From assembly GCA_030295235.1 (NCBI GenBank), contig AP026126.1, positions 620,001 through 684,000 on the forward strand: a DNA stretch of 64,000 nucleotides. Direction: 5' to 3'. This DNA comes from Fistulifera solaris. Lineage: Eukaryota > Bacillariophyta > Bacillariophyceae > Naviculales > Stauroneidaceae. Below the pieces are notes generated by a model. It was not told the origin of the DNA. It saw nothing but the letters and a program-made list of their open reading frames with translations, and did no database searches. Each line of letters opens with the position of its first letter. Position 1 is the stretch's first letter. Below are positions 33,698-43,674 of the stretch, piece by piece. The translations under genes were made by a program, and so were the position numbers.

Positions 33698-34392
33698 TGT
33701 TATGTTTGACGTCGATGTTTCGAAGATGGTACTTGTACCTGGCAAATGAAGTAATCTTCCTTTTCCGCAATTCAACTCAAAACATGACATCCTCCGCCGC
33801 CATGGGGATGCACCATGGCGACCGAAACGAGCGTTCTTATGCGGTACTTCAGGTTTAACAAATAAGTGGCGGAGCGATTTAGGCACTCCCACTGTATGAA
33901 TAGTAGTAATCTTGCAATGAGCTTGTCGACTTACCAACCAACTAGAGAGGCTAGTTTTAAAAAAGATATCATCGTTATAGTGGCTTGTTGTTATAAATGA
34001 TCTTAGGTGTTAGGTTGAATACATAAGCTGGTTTTTATCCCCTCTAATGTGCGCTATCTGGTCGATCAAAGTGTTGTCTTGACTGATGACTCAACTTGAC
34101 TGCAGTCCCGGAATCTTTCAGCCACATTCAATTACAGTGACAAACAAAACTCCCTCAGTGCTATTGTTGCAGCTGCTGCTATTGATGTTGTTGTTGTATT
34201 GTTAAAAGCCGCCCTTAGCGACTTCTTCAAACTTAGCACTTCGACAAAAGTGTAAGGGTTACTGCTGAGTGACTCAACTCAAATGCTTCAGTCCCGGAAC
34301 ACGTCGACCAACGACCAACATGCATTCACTTTCTTCACAAACACCTAAGAGATAAGGAGTAACAATTATTCGACCTAAAAAGACGCCGCATA
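33698..34392. other. divergent intergenic region
   Basis: About 700 bases upstream of both ARP1 (minus) and the DUF3054-like gene (plus). A GTTGTTG-rich tract lies near 34160-34200 and a GACTGCAGTC palindrome near 34101. The long ORF that extends upstream of ARP1 exon 1 is not supported. Confidence 0.5.
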
Positions 34393-35052
34393 ATGAAAGT
34401 GCTCCCTTCAATATCTCTACTTATAGCTGCTGGATACAGCTGCGCTTTCTCGGTTCACCCAGCAAGTGTTTTCATCAGGTCAACTCATTTGACGAACGCC
34501 ATTTCAGGGCTTGGCGCACCGCGCCCTGGTGACTTTCACAATCCAAGTTGTAGCAATCCAAGTTGTAGCAATCCAAGTTGTAGCAATCCAAGTTGTAGAC
34601 AACTTGCACGTCAAGCGAATGAGTCCGGTGAAACTTTGGAGCTGAGCACCCCGCTGGACCGCCCAGTTCTCGCCGTGGTCGATGTTGTTTCTCTGCTCAC
34701 ATTTGCGGCGGTCGGTAAAGCAAGTCACACACCAGATGGAGCTATTGATCCTATCGCCACAGCTGCAGTGGCATTTCCTTTTCTACTGTCTTGGTTTGTA
34801 ACCTCTCCTCTGACCGGAGTTTATGCGGAAGACGAGCGAGAGGGCAACCTCGTTCTTGAGACGTTTCGGAAATCGGGAAAAGGTTGGATTGTCGCGATTC
34901 CCCTCGGCTGCGTGATAAGAGGCGTCATTAAAGGATATGTGCCGCCAGCACCATTTGTCGTTGTGACGATGATTGCTACGTTTGTGATTCTTGGCCTGGG
35001 TAGACTTCTCTTTGCTGTTTTGGAAGATTTCTTTGTTGAACTTGCTAACTGA
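34393..35052 (+). CDS. DUF3054-like multi-span membrane protein, probably plastid targeted
   Basis: Intact 219-aa ORF. Residues 1-20 are a signal peptide ending CAFSVHP, the A-F type cleavage context of diatom plastid presequences. A tandem NPSCS repeat follows (residues about 50-69). The body has four hydrophobic helices: LDRPVLAVVDVVSLLTFAAV, ATAAVAFPFLLSWFVTSPLT, GWIVAIPLGCVIRGVIKG, and APFVVVTMIATFVILGLGRL. The LDR..L...D...LL.FA..G start and four-helix layout fit DUF3054, small membrane proteins of unknown function found in bacteria and plastid-bearing algae. Placement in a plastid membrane is inferred from the presequence. Confidence 0.7.
   Translation: MKVLPSISLLIAAGYSCAFSVHPASVFIRSTHLTNAISGLGAPRPGDFHNPSCSNPSCSNPSCSNPSCRQLARQANESGETLELSTPLDRPVLAVVDVVSLLTFAAVGKASHTPDGAIDPIATAAVAFPFLLSWFVTSPLTGVYAEDEREGNLVLETFRKSGKGWIVAIPLGCVIRGVIKGYVPPAPFVVVTMIATFVILGLGRLLFAVLEDFFVELAN
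34540..34599 (+). repeat. 15-bp in-frame minisatellite (4 units)
   Basis: Four units of AATCCAAGTTGTAGC, the last ending GTAGA. They are identical apart from that final base and encode NPSCS repeated in the plastid-presequence region of the DUF3054-like protein. Confidence 0.95.
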
Positions 35053-35855
35053 AGCAAAATATAATACTCCTTATCATGAGTACATTAGCCCGAAGCGGCG
35101 CTGCTATGGTATTCTGTAAAAAAATACCGAACACCATAAACTAAAACAATAGTATCCCTCGTTTTTGTCAAAGAAAGATATTTGACATAAACCCTCACCA
35201 CCCTGATTCTTGCCTACAAGCCTGAAGAGGCCATCTCCAATCATTTTTCATAGTGTAGAACGGGTGTAAATGCGCCGCTGTTAGTTTTTATATAAATTAG
35301 CAATGATCAGTGGGTCTTAGACGACTTGACCATAGTTTAACGTCAACCATTCCATGGCTGGAATATTTTTGTCACGAGTCATTCGCTAGAGGTCGTAACG
35401 GTTTCACGTTTTGAGGATCAGCCCGCACAACAATCCACAATGAGGCAATGAGCAAAACCGCATCATCATCATCATTATCATCTCGTCCTGTGCTGTGTTG
35501 TAGCGTTGTTGCTTTTAATGGCAATATTTAAAAATCATAAAGTACTTGCTAACAAAGCACGACAATTACAGAGGCGATTTTCTTTCTCCGGAAAAGGATT
35601 ATCGCGAATGATCGGTTTGGGCCTTTTAGTGGACCACGACACGTTCAGTGTGGTACCCTTTGTACCTGCCGAAACTTGCTACCGAAATCCCGAGACGAAG
35701 TCAAAAATTATGTCACCACAAATCATGTTGCCTCTAAACCGTGACGCTTCACCGTCAGCAAATGATTGCTTGTAACTAATTCAAGCCGCGAAATAGGTTT
35801 ATCATTTTCATTTGGTCGTCCTGTCAACTGCGAATCGCGCAGAAATCCTTTGAAC
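35053..35855. other. intergenic, possibly with N-terminal coding part of the next gene
   Basis: About 800 bases. A CAT/ATC triplet run lies at 35461-35482. An ORF from an ATG at 35518 to 35775 could be an N-terminal extension of the HSF-like gene that starts at 35856, if one base is missing near 35774; it shows no recognisable motif, so I leave it out of the gene. Confidence 0.4.
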
Positions 35856-37387
35856 ATGTCATCACTGCGAAAGAAGACAATCCATATCCCCACCGAGAAG
35901 CGAAAGAAGACGCTGGAAGTCTTCTTGAACGATGAAGAAGGAAAAGCTCTCGGTGGCGATGATATCAGTTCGGGTGGTGTTCCGTCTCATTCTACAAATG
36001 AGCTTACTGGAGATGGACAAAATAATGTACTGTCGCTCATCAGCCCTGAGGTGCGCTCGATCTTGTCCACGCCAGCAAAAAGTGCTCATTCGAAGTCGAG
36101 TTCTTTTGTTGAAACTACTATGGAGATGATTAACTTCTTTTCGAAGGATGAGCCAAGTCTCATGGGATGGGGAGACGATGGTCAGCATTTCTATGTCAAC
36201 ACACATGCAAATTTGGGAAGAGTTTGCTCGGCCATGAAGCCTTTCTTTGATCGTAAGTACCAATGACAAACTGTTGAAAGTCTAATAATGGACGGACGTC
36301 TAATCACTTCTTTGTTGTGAAGATGGCAATTTCTCCTCGTTTCGTCGTCAGCTTTGTGCGTACAACTTCATTCGCGTACAACAAGGAAGGTGAGTGACGC
36401 ATTTTAATGCTGCTGCTGCAAAAACTACATTCTCACGCATCGAACCCTTTTAGATACCGCGGCCACTGGTATCATCCATTATTTCATCGCTTTTCAACCG
36501 AGCAAAACATCCGCGAGATACAATCTAGCCGACGTCGTCGCGGCCAAGGTGTTCGCACGTCTAACACTCTATCCCAGCGTTCACGTCGAATCAAAATTCG
36601 TCAACCAGGCGACATAGTACAATCTACCCCATCTTCTGTTGGAACGGATGGACAAAGCGGCTTCTGTGATTTTCCAGGATCTGAGTATGCGCACATGCTC
36701 GTTCTTGATTCGGTGGCATCGCTTTTCCCTCTGGAGAGTTTGGCGAAAGACGAAGTCCTCAATGGAGGTCTCGACAAAAACAACGATATCGCCTCATCCA
36801 ATGTCATTCAACAATCTCAGAAAGGGTCGAAAGTTTTTGAAAGTGACGGAAGCCGCACATCCTATGTCATTCCAGAATCTCAGCTGAAAACGGAATCGGA
36901 CGAAGACCGCCCTGTTTCAAGCTACCTGTCATGTTCGCCGATAAAGCAAAGCATTTTCAACCTTCCAATGTTGCGCAGTGCGTTCAGTCCACCTGTAAGC
37001 CAAGGTGGTGTCTCTGAATTGGTTGATTGCTACGGAGACGCTGACGGCAACAAAGAGAACTTGACTCAGGAGTCGAATCTTTATCAGAGCGCATTTGGCC
37101 AGTTTTCACCCGCAACTCCAGGCAACCTGCTGTCTATGTTCCAACGTTCCTCTCCATTCGGGTATGAATTTGAACTGACTCGGTTGTTTTGCAGTCCTTA
37201 TAGGCAGTGCCCTGGAGCTATTCCGACCGAGACCCACGAGCCTATCTTGTTTTCTTTCCACGGCAATCCTCCCGCTACCGGACTCACTTCTACAAACATC
37301 CTAAAGGAATTTCCAGGTAATCAGTTGGATCCAAAACATGATCATGAATTGGACTCGAAGCCAGCTGCTGTGAAATCCATGGATTGA
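35856..37387 (+). CDS. divergent HSF-domain protein (single domain)
   Basis: Three exons: 35856-36252, 36323-36389 and 36454-37387; introns GTAAGT...TGAAG (70 nt, phase 1) and GTGAGT...CTTTTAG (64 nt, phase 2). Total 465 aa, no frame break. The HSF-like domain (about residues 85-180) reads FVETTMEMINFFSKDEPSLM, GWGDDGQHFYV, then HGNFSSFRRQLCAYNF across intron 1, and RYRGHWYHPLFHRFS after intron 2, followed by a basic RRRRG stretch. It has the HSF helix-turn-helix layout but lacks the KLHAILS and GWGFRRI features of the canonical HSF at 8713. The C-terminal 250 residues are Ser/Pro-rich without a heptad-repeat oligomerisation region. It is probably a lineage-specific transcription factor, adjacent to a two-domain relative. 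Confidence 0.75.
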
Positions 37388-38095
37388 TGGAAATCTACCT
37401 TTTCAATGATTACAACGCGTGCTCCCGTGAATATGCAAGTGCCTTTCATCGTCTTTTTTCATAAAGCAGTACGACTTTCTTACAAAGCGATCGTGTAGCG
37501 CACTGAAATAGTTTAGAATTGAACCTTGAAGCCTTTTGGAGTAGCTCTCAGTTCCTCTGTCCTTTTCTCCGTAGACGCTAGACTTGCCCAGACCTAGTAC
37601 CTGGTACCGTACCTAGAGACGCAAGATCATGCGTTCGTCCCTCTAGACTCTAGACGTACAAGGGACTACTTAAATAACCATAGAGATATTCAAATAACAC
37701 AACCGCTATCTTTCCCATTACTTGTACTTCAGTACAAAGTACGTTTCGATGACGTTATCGCTTGTACATCCTATAATACTACGTATGAACGGAAAGGGGC
37801 CGATTCATGTCTTAATACCGCTTTGGGAGTGGTACGCGCGCGTTGTCTCTCCCCACTCCCGAGCCATGGCGAAGACAACACGCAACACGAGTAGGTCGTC
37901 AATAGCTTCCTAAAAGCGATCCAAAGAATCCATTCCTTCAAAACCTCTCTTCTATTTCCATCCTACAACTTGATTAAGACAGCTTTCTTGAACGACAAGA
38001 GCTGACAACAACGGGGTTTTGTTCATTGCTGATGTACCTTACTCTTCTTAGACTCAGTTTGGAATTCTTCACAAAGAACGGATACAGATTTAAAC
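37388..38095. other. intergenic between two HSF-like genes
   Basis: About 700 bases. CTAGTACCTGGTACCGTACC, a GGTACC-rich word like the one at 17606, lies near 37592. No gene is seen. Confidence 0.5.
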
Positions 38096-39381
38096 ATGTC
38101 GCACGATGAGACTGAGCAAACATCTGATGATGGACGCAACTCCTTCCCTGTAGTTTTTCATCGTTTGCTAACAACTGTTTCGAAGAAATCCCCTCATCTT
38201 ATGGGATGGGGGGATCGCGGAACAACATTCTACATGGTGTGCTCCGGCAATGAAGAAGAAATGCAAAAGGCCATCACTCCTTTCTTTGCGCGTGAGTGTG
38301 TTCGTTTTTCACTTATTTCAAAAATCTTCTCCTCACCCATGTTTCGTATTGCTTCTCAGATGGGAACTTCGCATCCATGCGGAGGCAGCTTAGTTCATAC
38401 AGATTTTCGAGAGGAAAGAATGGTCATTGGTATCATCCACGATTCCACAAAAAATCAACACCTGAGGACCTTTTCTTTATTCAAGGAAACCGACGAAAAC
38501 GCGGTGAATTTAGGGAACAGTTACAACAAAGTAAGAAACAATTACCCAAGCTGCCGAACGCACGCACAGGGAAAACATCCATGCTACGAAACATGATGAA
38601 GGGGACCGGTCCGCTTGCGAATGTGGATATCAACGCAAATAATGCTCACGAAACGCATAAACAAGAGAGAGCCTTTCCAGAGAAACTTGGTGAAATGTTG
38701 GATAATCTTTCCCCGAAATACCCTCGCCTTCTTGGGTGGTCTCGTGACGGAAAAGCCTTTTTCGTCGACCGGAGATTATTCGAGGATCACTCTTGGGAAG
38801 TGAAAGAATTTTTTCCTCGTAAGTAACAGTGCCCACATTGTTCGTCATTTCTTCGTAATCTAACAATCATTTTTCCACCAGGTGGTAATCTGAGGAACTT
38901 TCAACGTCAATTGAATGCTTGCGGTTTTCGCCGGCATCCCAGTGGAACGTAAGTCACAACAGATTATCTCATTCCAAGCTGTCGTTAATCCTCTCACAAG
39001 CTTGGCTTTCCTTTATTTTCTAGTTTGGAGGGTTATTGGTACCATCAGTATTTCTCGTCAAAACAAGCGAGCTTGCCTTCGTCAGGGTCAGATGCACCAT
39101 CATTTGAGTCAGCCGATATTGAATCTGACTCGGATGTTGGCATTGACGCACAACCTGTGTTCCTCGGTAGTACCTGTCCCCTTACGACGGTTGTCGATGA
39201 AATGCATGCAGCAGATATCACGAAAAGAAACATTCTAGGTGCTTTTTACTGTGAAAGTTGTTTCTATATGGAAGGCAAGGTGTGCTGCGACAAATGCCCC
39301 GGCCTCCATCATAGAAATTGCCACACTAGTAGATGTGTTAGTCATGTTCAACATGCCGATTTTATGTATCTCACGACATAA
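38096..39381 (+). CDS. protein with two HSF-like domains and a Cys-rich C-terminus
   Basis: Four exons: 38096-38291, 38360-38818, 38882-38948 and 39024-39381, with GT-AG introns of 68, 63 and 75 nt. They sum to 359 aa with no frame break. Domain 1 (about 15-110): FPVVFHRLLTTVSKKSPHLM, GWGDRGTTFYM, HGNFASMRRQLSSYRFSRG and GHWYHPRFHKKS. Domain 2 (about 195-295): EKLGEMLDNLSPKYPRLLGW, GKAFFVDRRLFED, RGGNLRNFQRQLNACGFRRH and EGYWYHQYFSSK. The tail has a cluster of eight cysteines plus His (FYCESCFY, VCCDKCPGLHHRNC, SRCVSH), probably zinc-binding. Two DNA-binding domains in one chain could recognise two sites without oligomerising. It neighbours the one-domain relative and was probably formed by domain duplication. 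Confidence 0.75.
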
Positions 39382-39432
39382 TATAAATTAAGAGAACCTT
39401 TATAATGATAATTTTCATCCTTGATCTTTATT

Positions 39433-40649
39433 TTATATGTCTGACTGGGGCTCCGTCTTCTTCTCGATAACCAGCCCCCGTCGCTTCAGCTCTTTTTCCC
39501 ATTCACGGTCTTCGCCGAGGTCCTTTTCGTGGATCCATCCATGCGTTTCGACTTTATGCTGACCAACGTAGGGGAGAAGTCCCAAGCTACGAGCACGTTT
39601 TACCAGTTTTGCAACGCGGCGCTGGTCACGAGCTCCGAGTCTCGTTTGAATGCGATGTTTGATCTGACCCGTTGGATTCAAAAAGCGCTGAAGAAGAGGA
39701 ATGTTATTGTGGTGCAAAACGTTTACAGGAATTTGCTTGGCTCTCTTGCGATTCACAAGCCGAGATGGACTCAAATCTCCAGGCATGAGATCCGAATATG
39801 GGTTGTCATCGAGAAAGTCGTCCATCTGCCGCTGCGCCCTGGCGGTGAGCCATTTTAAAGCCAACTCTTGTTCATCGGGATCCAACTCGTCGTCTTTTTT
39901 TCTTTTGAGGCGCAGAAGAAGCAGTAGGAATGTGGTCTTCATCAATTTCTAGTTTAAACTCCTTTTTCATGAACTTGGAAAAGGCTTTGAATTCCGATGC
40001 TGAGAGAGGCTTTGAAAAGCTCTCACCAGAAGACTGCTCGATATCAGCACTTTGCGGCGTACTACTGGTCGAACGAGGGCTGCGTCCTAGAACATTCAGC
40101 CCTAAGTTTATTTTACGAATTCTTCCACCAAGCTTGTTGAGCTCGACGGGAATCCCAATCTCATCAGTTCCTGACTCTTGCCAGTGCTTCTCGAGGCTTT
40201 TGAGAAGCCATTTCTCTTGATCGATAGGATCCGCTTTCAAAATGCGCTTTTCCTCCTCTGTGAGTTCCTTTTTGATAACACCCGTTAATCTGCCGGTTGT
40301 GGTATCTCGTTCGTAAATGGGGGGAAGTTCCTTTTCGGGGCCGATCCTCCCCTCACCGTCTTCGTAATTCAGTCCGAATGGATCGTCCCACGTGTCTTCG
40401 GCTGAGACAACATCTGCAGCGACGTCCGGTGGTAAAACTTCTTCTTCATGAAAATCCTCATCAAAAGCTACTTTCACTCCTTTTCGTCCCTTTGGCTTTT
40501 TTATCGTCAGTAGAAAAGAACCGCTTGCTGGCAGTAAATGATTGCAACGCGAACGATCGATTGGTATCAGCAATTCGACGAATTCCGAACGACGAGGACG
40601 ACGAAATTGAAACACGAGCGACTTTGGTTAACAACGATCGAGTCGCCAT
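39433..40649 (-). CDS. mitochondrial ribosomal protein bS18m with long N-terminal extension
   Basis: About 404 aa from the ATG at 40649. Three frames join if the T runs at 40497-40502 and 39895-39901 (plus strand; A runs in the gene) are each one base shorter. The N-terminus is a mitochondrial presequence (MATRSLLTKVARVSISSSSS, later SKRFFSTDDKK). The S18 core is near the C-terminus: LLQRFLNPTGQIKHRIQTRL, GARDQRRVAKLVKRARSLGL LPYVGQH. bS18 is usually 70-150 residues, so roughly 300 residues upstream are an acidic extension of unknown role (LPPIYERDTTTGRLTGVIKK among them), plausibly a lineage-specific addition contacting rRNA-replacing proteins. Confidence 0.8.
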
Positions 40650-40962
40650 TTTGCTTTCAAAAATAGTTGGCTTTTAATCAAATGAAGAAGTCAGTTCTTA
40701 CGTTGACAGCGATACTTTCCATCAAGGTGTTTGGTGGCAAATGGCCAGCCGCACATTCGTTGTGAGTGTGGGTTCGATGAACAGGCCGAACCAGTACTAC
40801 ATTGCCTATATCGGCAAAGCCAAAATATGTCTCACCGTGACACTAATCGTAGAAGTAATGTGATATTTCTTTTGTGGTCTTGCCCAAGACAAGTAAACGA
40901 AAAGAAAGTTGAATTAAGTACACTACAATGCATTATTTAATACTTGATAGAGCGGAAAGTAA
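40650..40962. other. intergenic
   Basis: 313 bases between the 5' end of the bS18m gene and the 3' end of the CASP gene. No gene is seen. Confidence 0.5.
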
Positions 40963-43294
40963 CTAGTTTGAATCCTTGTAATCGGTTCGGAAGTGATCAG
41001 CAGCGTTCGGAGGTAGGTGCGCTAAGTGATCCAAGTCCACGGCACTGCACTGATCAGAATGGGACCAATGGTAGGTCGTAGCAAAGACAAGAAAATGTAA
41101 CACAAGAACATAAAAGAACAGAGCGGTTCGCATCTCGCGGGTAGCTTGTGTTGTAATAAGGACGTTCTTTGAGTACATTTTGCTGTGCAATAGATCAACG
41201 TCTGTCCCCCAACAAATGACGTACCTAGGACCGATTTAGCGACAACAAACACTGCTCGCTCCATTGGAGGCATTTCGTTTAGCTTGCGTTGACGCTCCGC
41301 TCTACTAAATTGGCGGAAAGGATCAACAGAAGCCTCATAGCGTTGCTCTAATGCTTCCAGATCCATATCGTGATCAGCCTTAAAGCCACGGTTGTTTTTG
41401 CTGGAAAAATTTTGCAGATAGCGAACTTTTTCGTAAAGCTTGGTGTTATCCGCCTTGAGAGAATCAGAGGCGGAAACTTGTGCTTGCAGTTCACGCTTGA
41501 ATGAGTCTCGTTCAGCTTCGAGAGCTTCGCAACGCGCTCTTAGTCGATCTCGCTGCGCCATGACGATCGTCGCAACCGAATGGTCATCGTCCGACTGTTC
41601 CGTCGACTTCTTCGAGACAGAAGGCTCTTTTGCAACAACTTTAGAACTGGGTCGTTCGGCTGATGGCTCCAAAACACTTTTTAGAATTTCAAAGTTCTCA
41701 GTTGGAGGGACCAGGAGTGCGGGACTAGCCTGTGGTGGCGCACACGCTGCAATAGCTCTGGCAAGATCAGCTTCCAGAGAAGCCAACAACCTCTCTTGGT
41801 CCTTGTTCGTATTCTCCATCTCTGTCAGTTGGGCTTGTAAATTCGTACATTCCTTTTCCAGCTCCTCTCGGTTCACACGCTCCGTCACAAGCTCTGACTC
41901 TGCTTTCTTCAGCTTCGACACTAACACCGATTCTAGGTCTGTAACATCATCCTGGTTACCAACTATTTCAGGGTTCTGATCTGTGTCGGCGTTGTACTCT
42001 AAGCGCTTCAAAATACGAAGCTCTCGTCTCATCGTTTCGACAAGTTGTGGACTCGGCGCCGAAGCCAGATCCTGTTGCAGAGAGTCCACTTTCAGTTGCA
42101 TTTGTCTTTTCTCTCGTTCGTAGGAATCCATTTTTGTCCTGGAAGTTCGTCTTTCTTCCGTAATTTCATCATCCTTTTGCGTAGTTCCTCTCGAAGTAAA
42201 TTAGCTGTTTGGGCTAGTTCGGCGACCTGTGACAATAGTTTAGAGCCATCCAACAATGTTTCGATGTTAGGAGATGGAGATGATAACTTACCTCGGCTTC
42301 GTATGCGTCACGCTCCAAGATGAGTTCCTCAACTTGATTTCCGCCAGAAAAGTGCGCATCGCTACTTTTCCCTTGCAGCGCAGCCACTTTTAGCTGCAAT
42401 TCATCTTTTTCCCGCGTTGTGATTTGAACGACTTCTCTGAGACGTTCCAGATCGTCAGTGAAGATTTGCTTCTGTGCCTCCCATGCAGCCTCCCTTTGCG
42501 AAACACCTTCGTCTGCATCAAGCAGATGAGCCTGGGTTGCTTCACGTCCAGCGCGTTCTGCTTTCAACTCAAGTTCCAACTTTTGCACTTTTCGTGCCAT
42601 TGAAGCCTCGCGCTCTAAGGCTTCTGCGGCTCTGCGTCCTTCCGTATCAATCAACTCCTCTCGTGCTTTGGCTAGTTGCTCTTGTAATTGTTCCTCAGCT
42701 GCCGCTTGTAATTCAACAATCTTCGCTTCAAGTTTACGGATGGTAATATCTTGGTTCTTCAGCGACCGGAATTCTACTTCGTATTCCGCTACTTCTCGGC
42801 GTAGCTCCATCAGTTCATCCCGTTCTTGCGTCGATATGCCGCTACTTGGCTGTGGAGCCTTACGAGTCTGCACTTCTTCTGCGCAAGAGATAAGTATGCT
42901 GGCCGGATCGGGAAGCTCTTGAAGAGTCTGAGCAAGCGAGGTGTAAGCGCTTTCTATCGATTTGCACCGACGCGTAAGATTGTCAATTTCTTCTTTGTAC
43001 GAATTGACGATACGTTTCGCATCACTTGTGACGTTGTCGACAGCTTGAATAGCTGTCGCCACATTTTCTGGCGTGGCCTCTTCGGTCAAGGGAAGACCCT
43101 GTCTGCGACAAAGTTTTGATGGATTTTTTGAATTGTTTTGTAACATCGGCCAAGTTCTTGCGAGCTGCTAGCGACTGTTCACGGGCCTCAATGCTCGCCT
43201 GAAGCGTCGGCTCGATTTGTGACTTCTGTGATAGGTTCCAATCTTTCCATTTCTCCGCGGCTTCGGAGATTTCTTGCAAAGGCGTTGTTTGCAT
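40963..43294 (-). CDS. golgin CASP homologue
   Basis: Exons 43294-42292, 42226-41225 and 41144-40963; introns GTAAGT...TCACAG (65 nt) and GTACGT...CACAAG (80 nt). Two corrections (T run 43124-43129 one base long; T run 42131-42135 one base short) give 728 aa. Residues about 10-640 are almost continuous coiled coil rich in E, K, L, Q and R. The C-terminal block is characteristic of CASP: RYEASVDPFRQFSRAERQRK LNEMPPMERAVFVVAKSVLG, joined through the last intron to RTALFFYVLVLHFLVFATTY, a single membrane anchor with the Tyr and His seen in CASP proteins. Expected role: tethering of vesicles at the Golgi rim, with the coiled coil in the cytosol and a short lumenal tail. Confidence 0.85.
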
Positions 43295-43674
43295 TTTAAT
43301 CTAATTCAGTTTTCGGTGCAATCAACGGCAGTTCAAAAAGATAATGTCGATGATGCAATTGAACATGTGCAATGACCGTTTCAACTTCCAGCTCTCATTC
43401 GGTGGAGTTTTTCACTGAAATACAAACAACAAACAACCGAACTGAGTACTTTCTGCCTAGCTAAATAAATTGTGAACTCGTCTCTTAGCGGTACCAGAAA
43501 AGCTATGGATTATTCACCAGGCAACTTAAACCTTATGAAGGAACAAATCGTTGTTAAGCTGTCAACACATAGACTTTTCATGGTCATTAACACACTAAAG
43601 TCACTTATAAAAATCTATCTTTGGTAGTTTGAAAAAGTAAATGGTATCGAGAACGCTGCAAATACGATAGACAC
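43295..43674. other. intergenic
   Basis: 380 AT-rich bases upstream of the CASP gene and downstream of the ARM-repeat gene. Nothing specific is seen. Confidence 0.5.

Noticed and set aside
33506-33937. Long minus-strand ORF extending ARP1 exon 1 upstream and into intron 1
   Set aside because: The actin-family start MSNKD..PIVIDNGTS begins at 33697 and the reading past 33575 runs through a GT-AG intron.
34095-34115. GACTGCAGTC palindrome as another copy of the promoter element
   Set aside because: It has the arms but lacks the ATTTCAGTCA core and spacing, so I did not count it.
40731-40940. 69-codon plus-strand ORF
   Set aside because: No motif; most of it lies in the short interval between the bS18m start and the CASP stop, with no splice partner.
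41440-41979. 179-codon plus-strand ORF
   Set aside because: It is the antisense shadow of the CASP coiled coil; Ser/Arg-rich antisense of Glu/Lys/Leu-rich codons.
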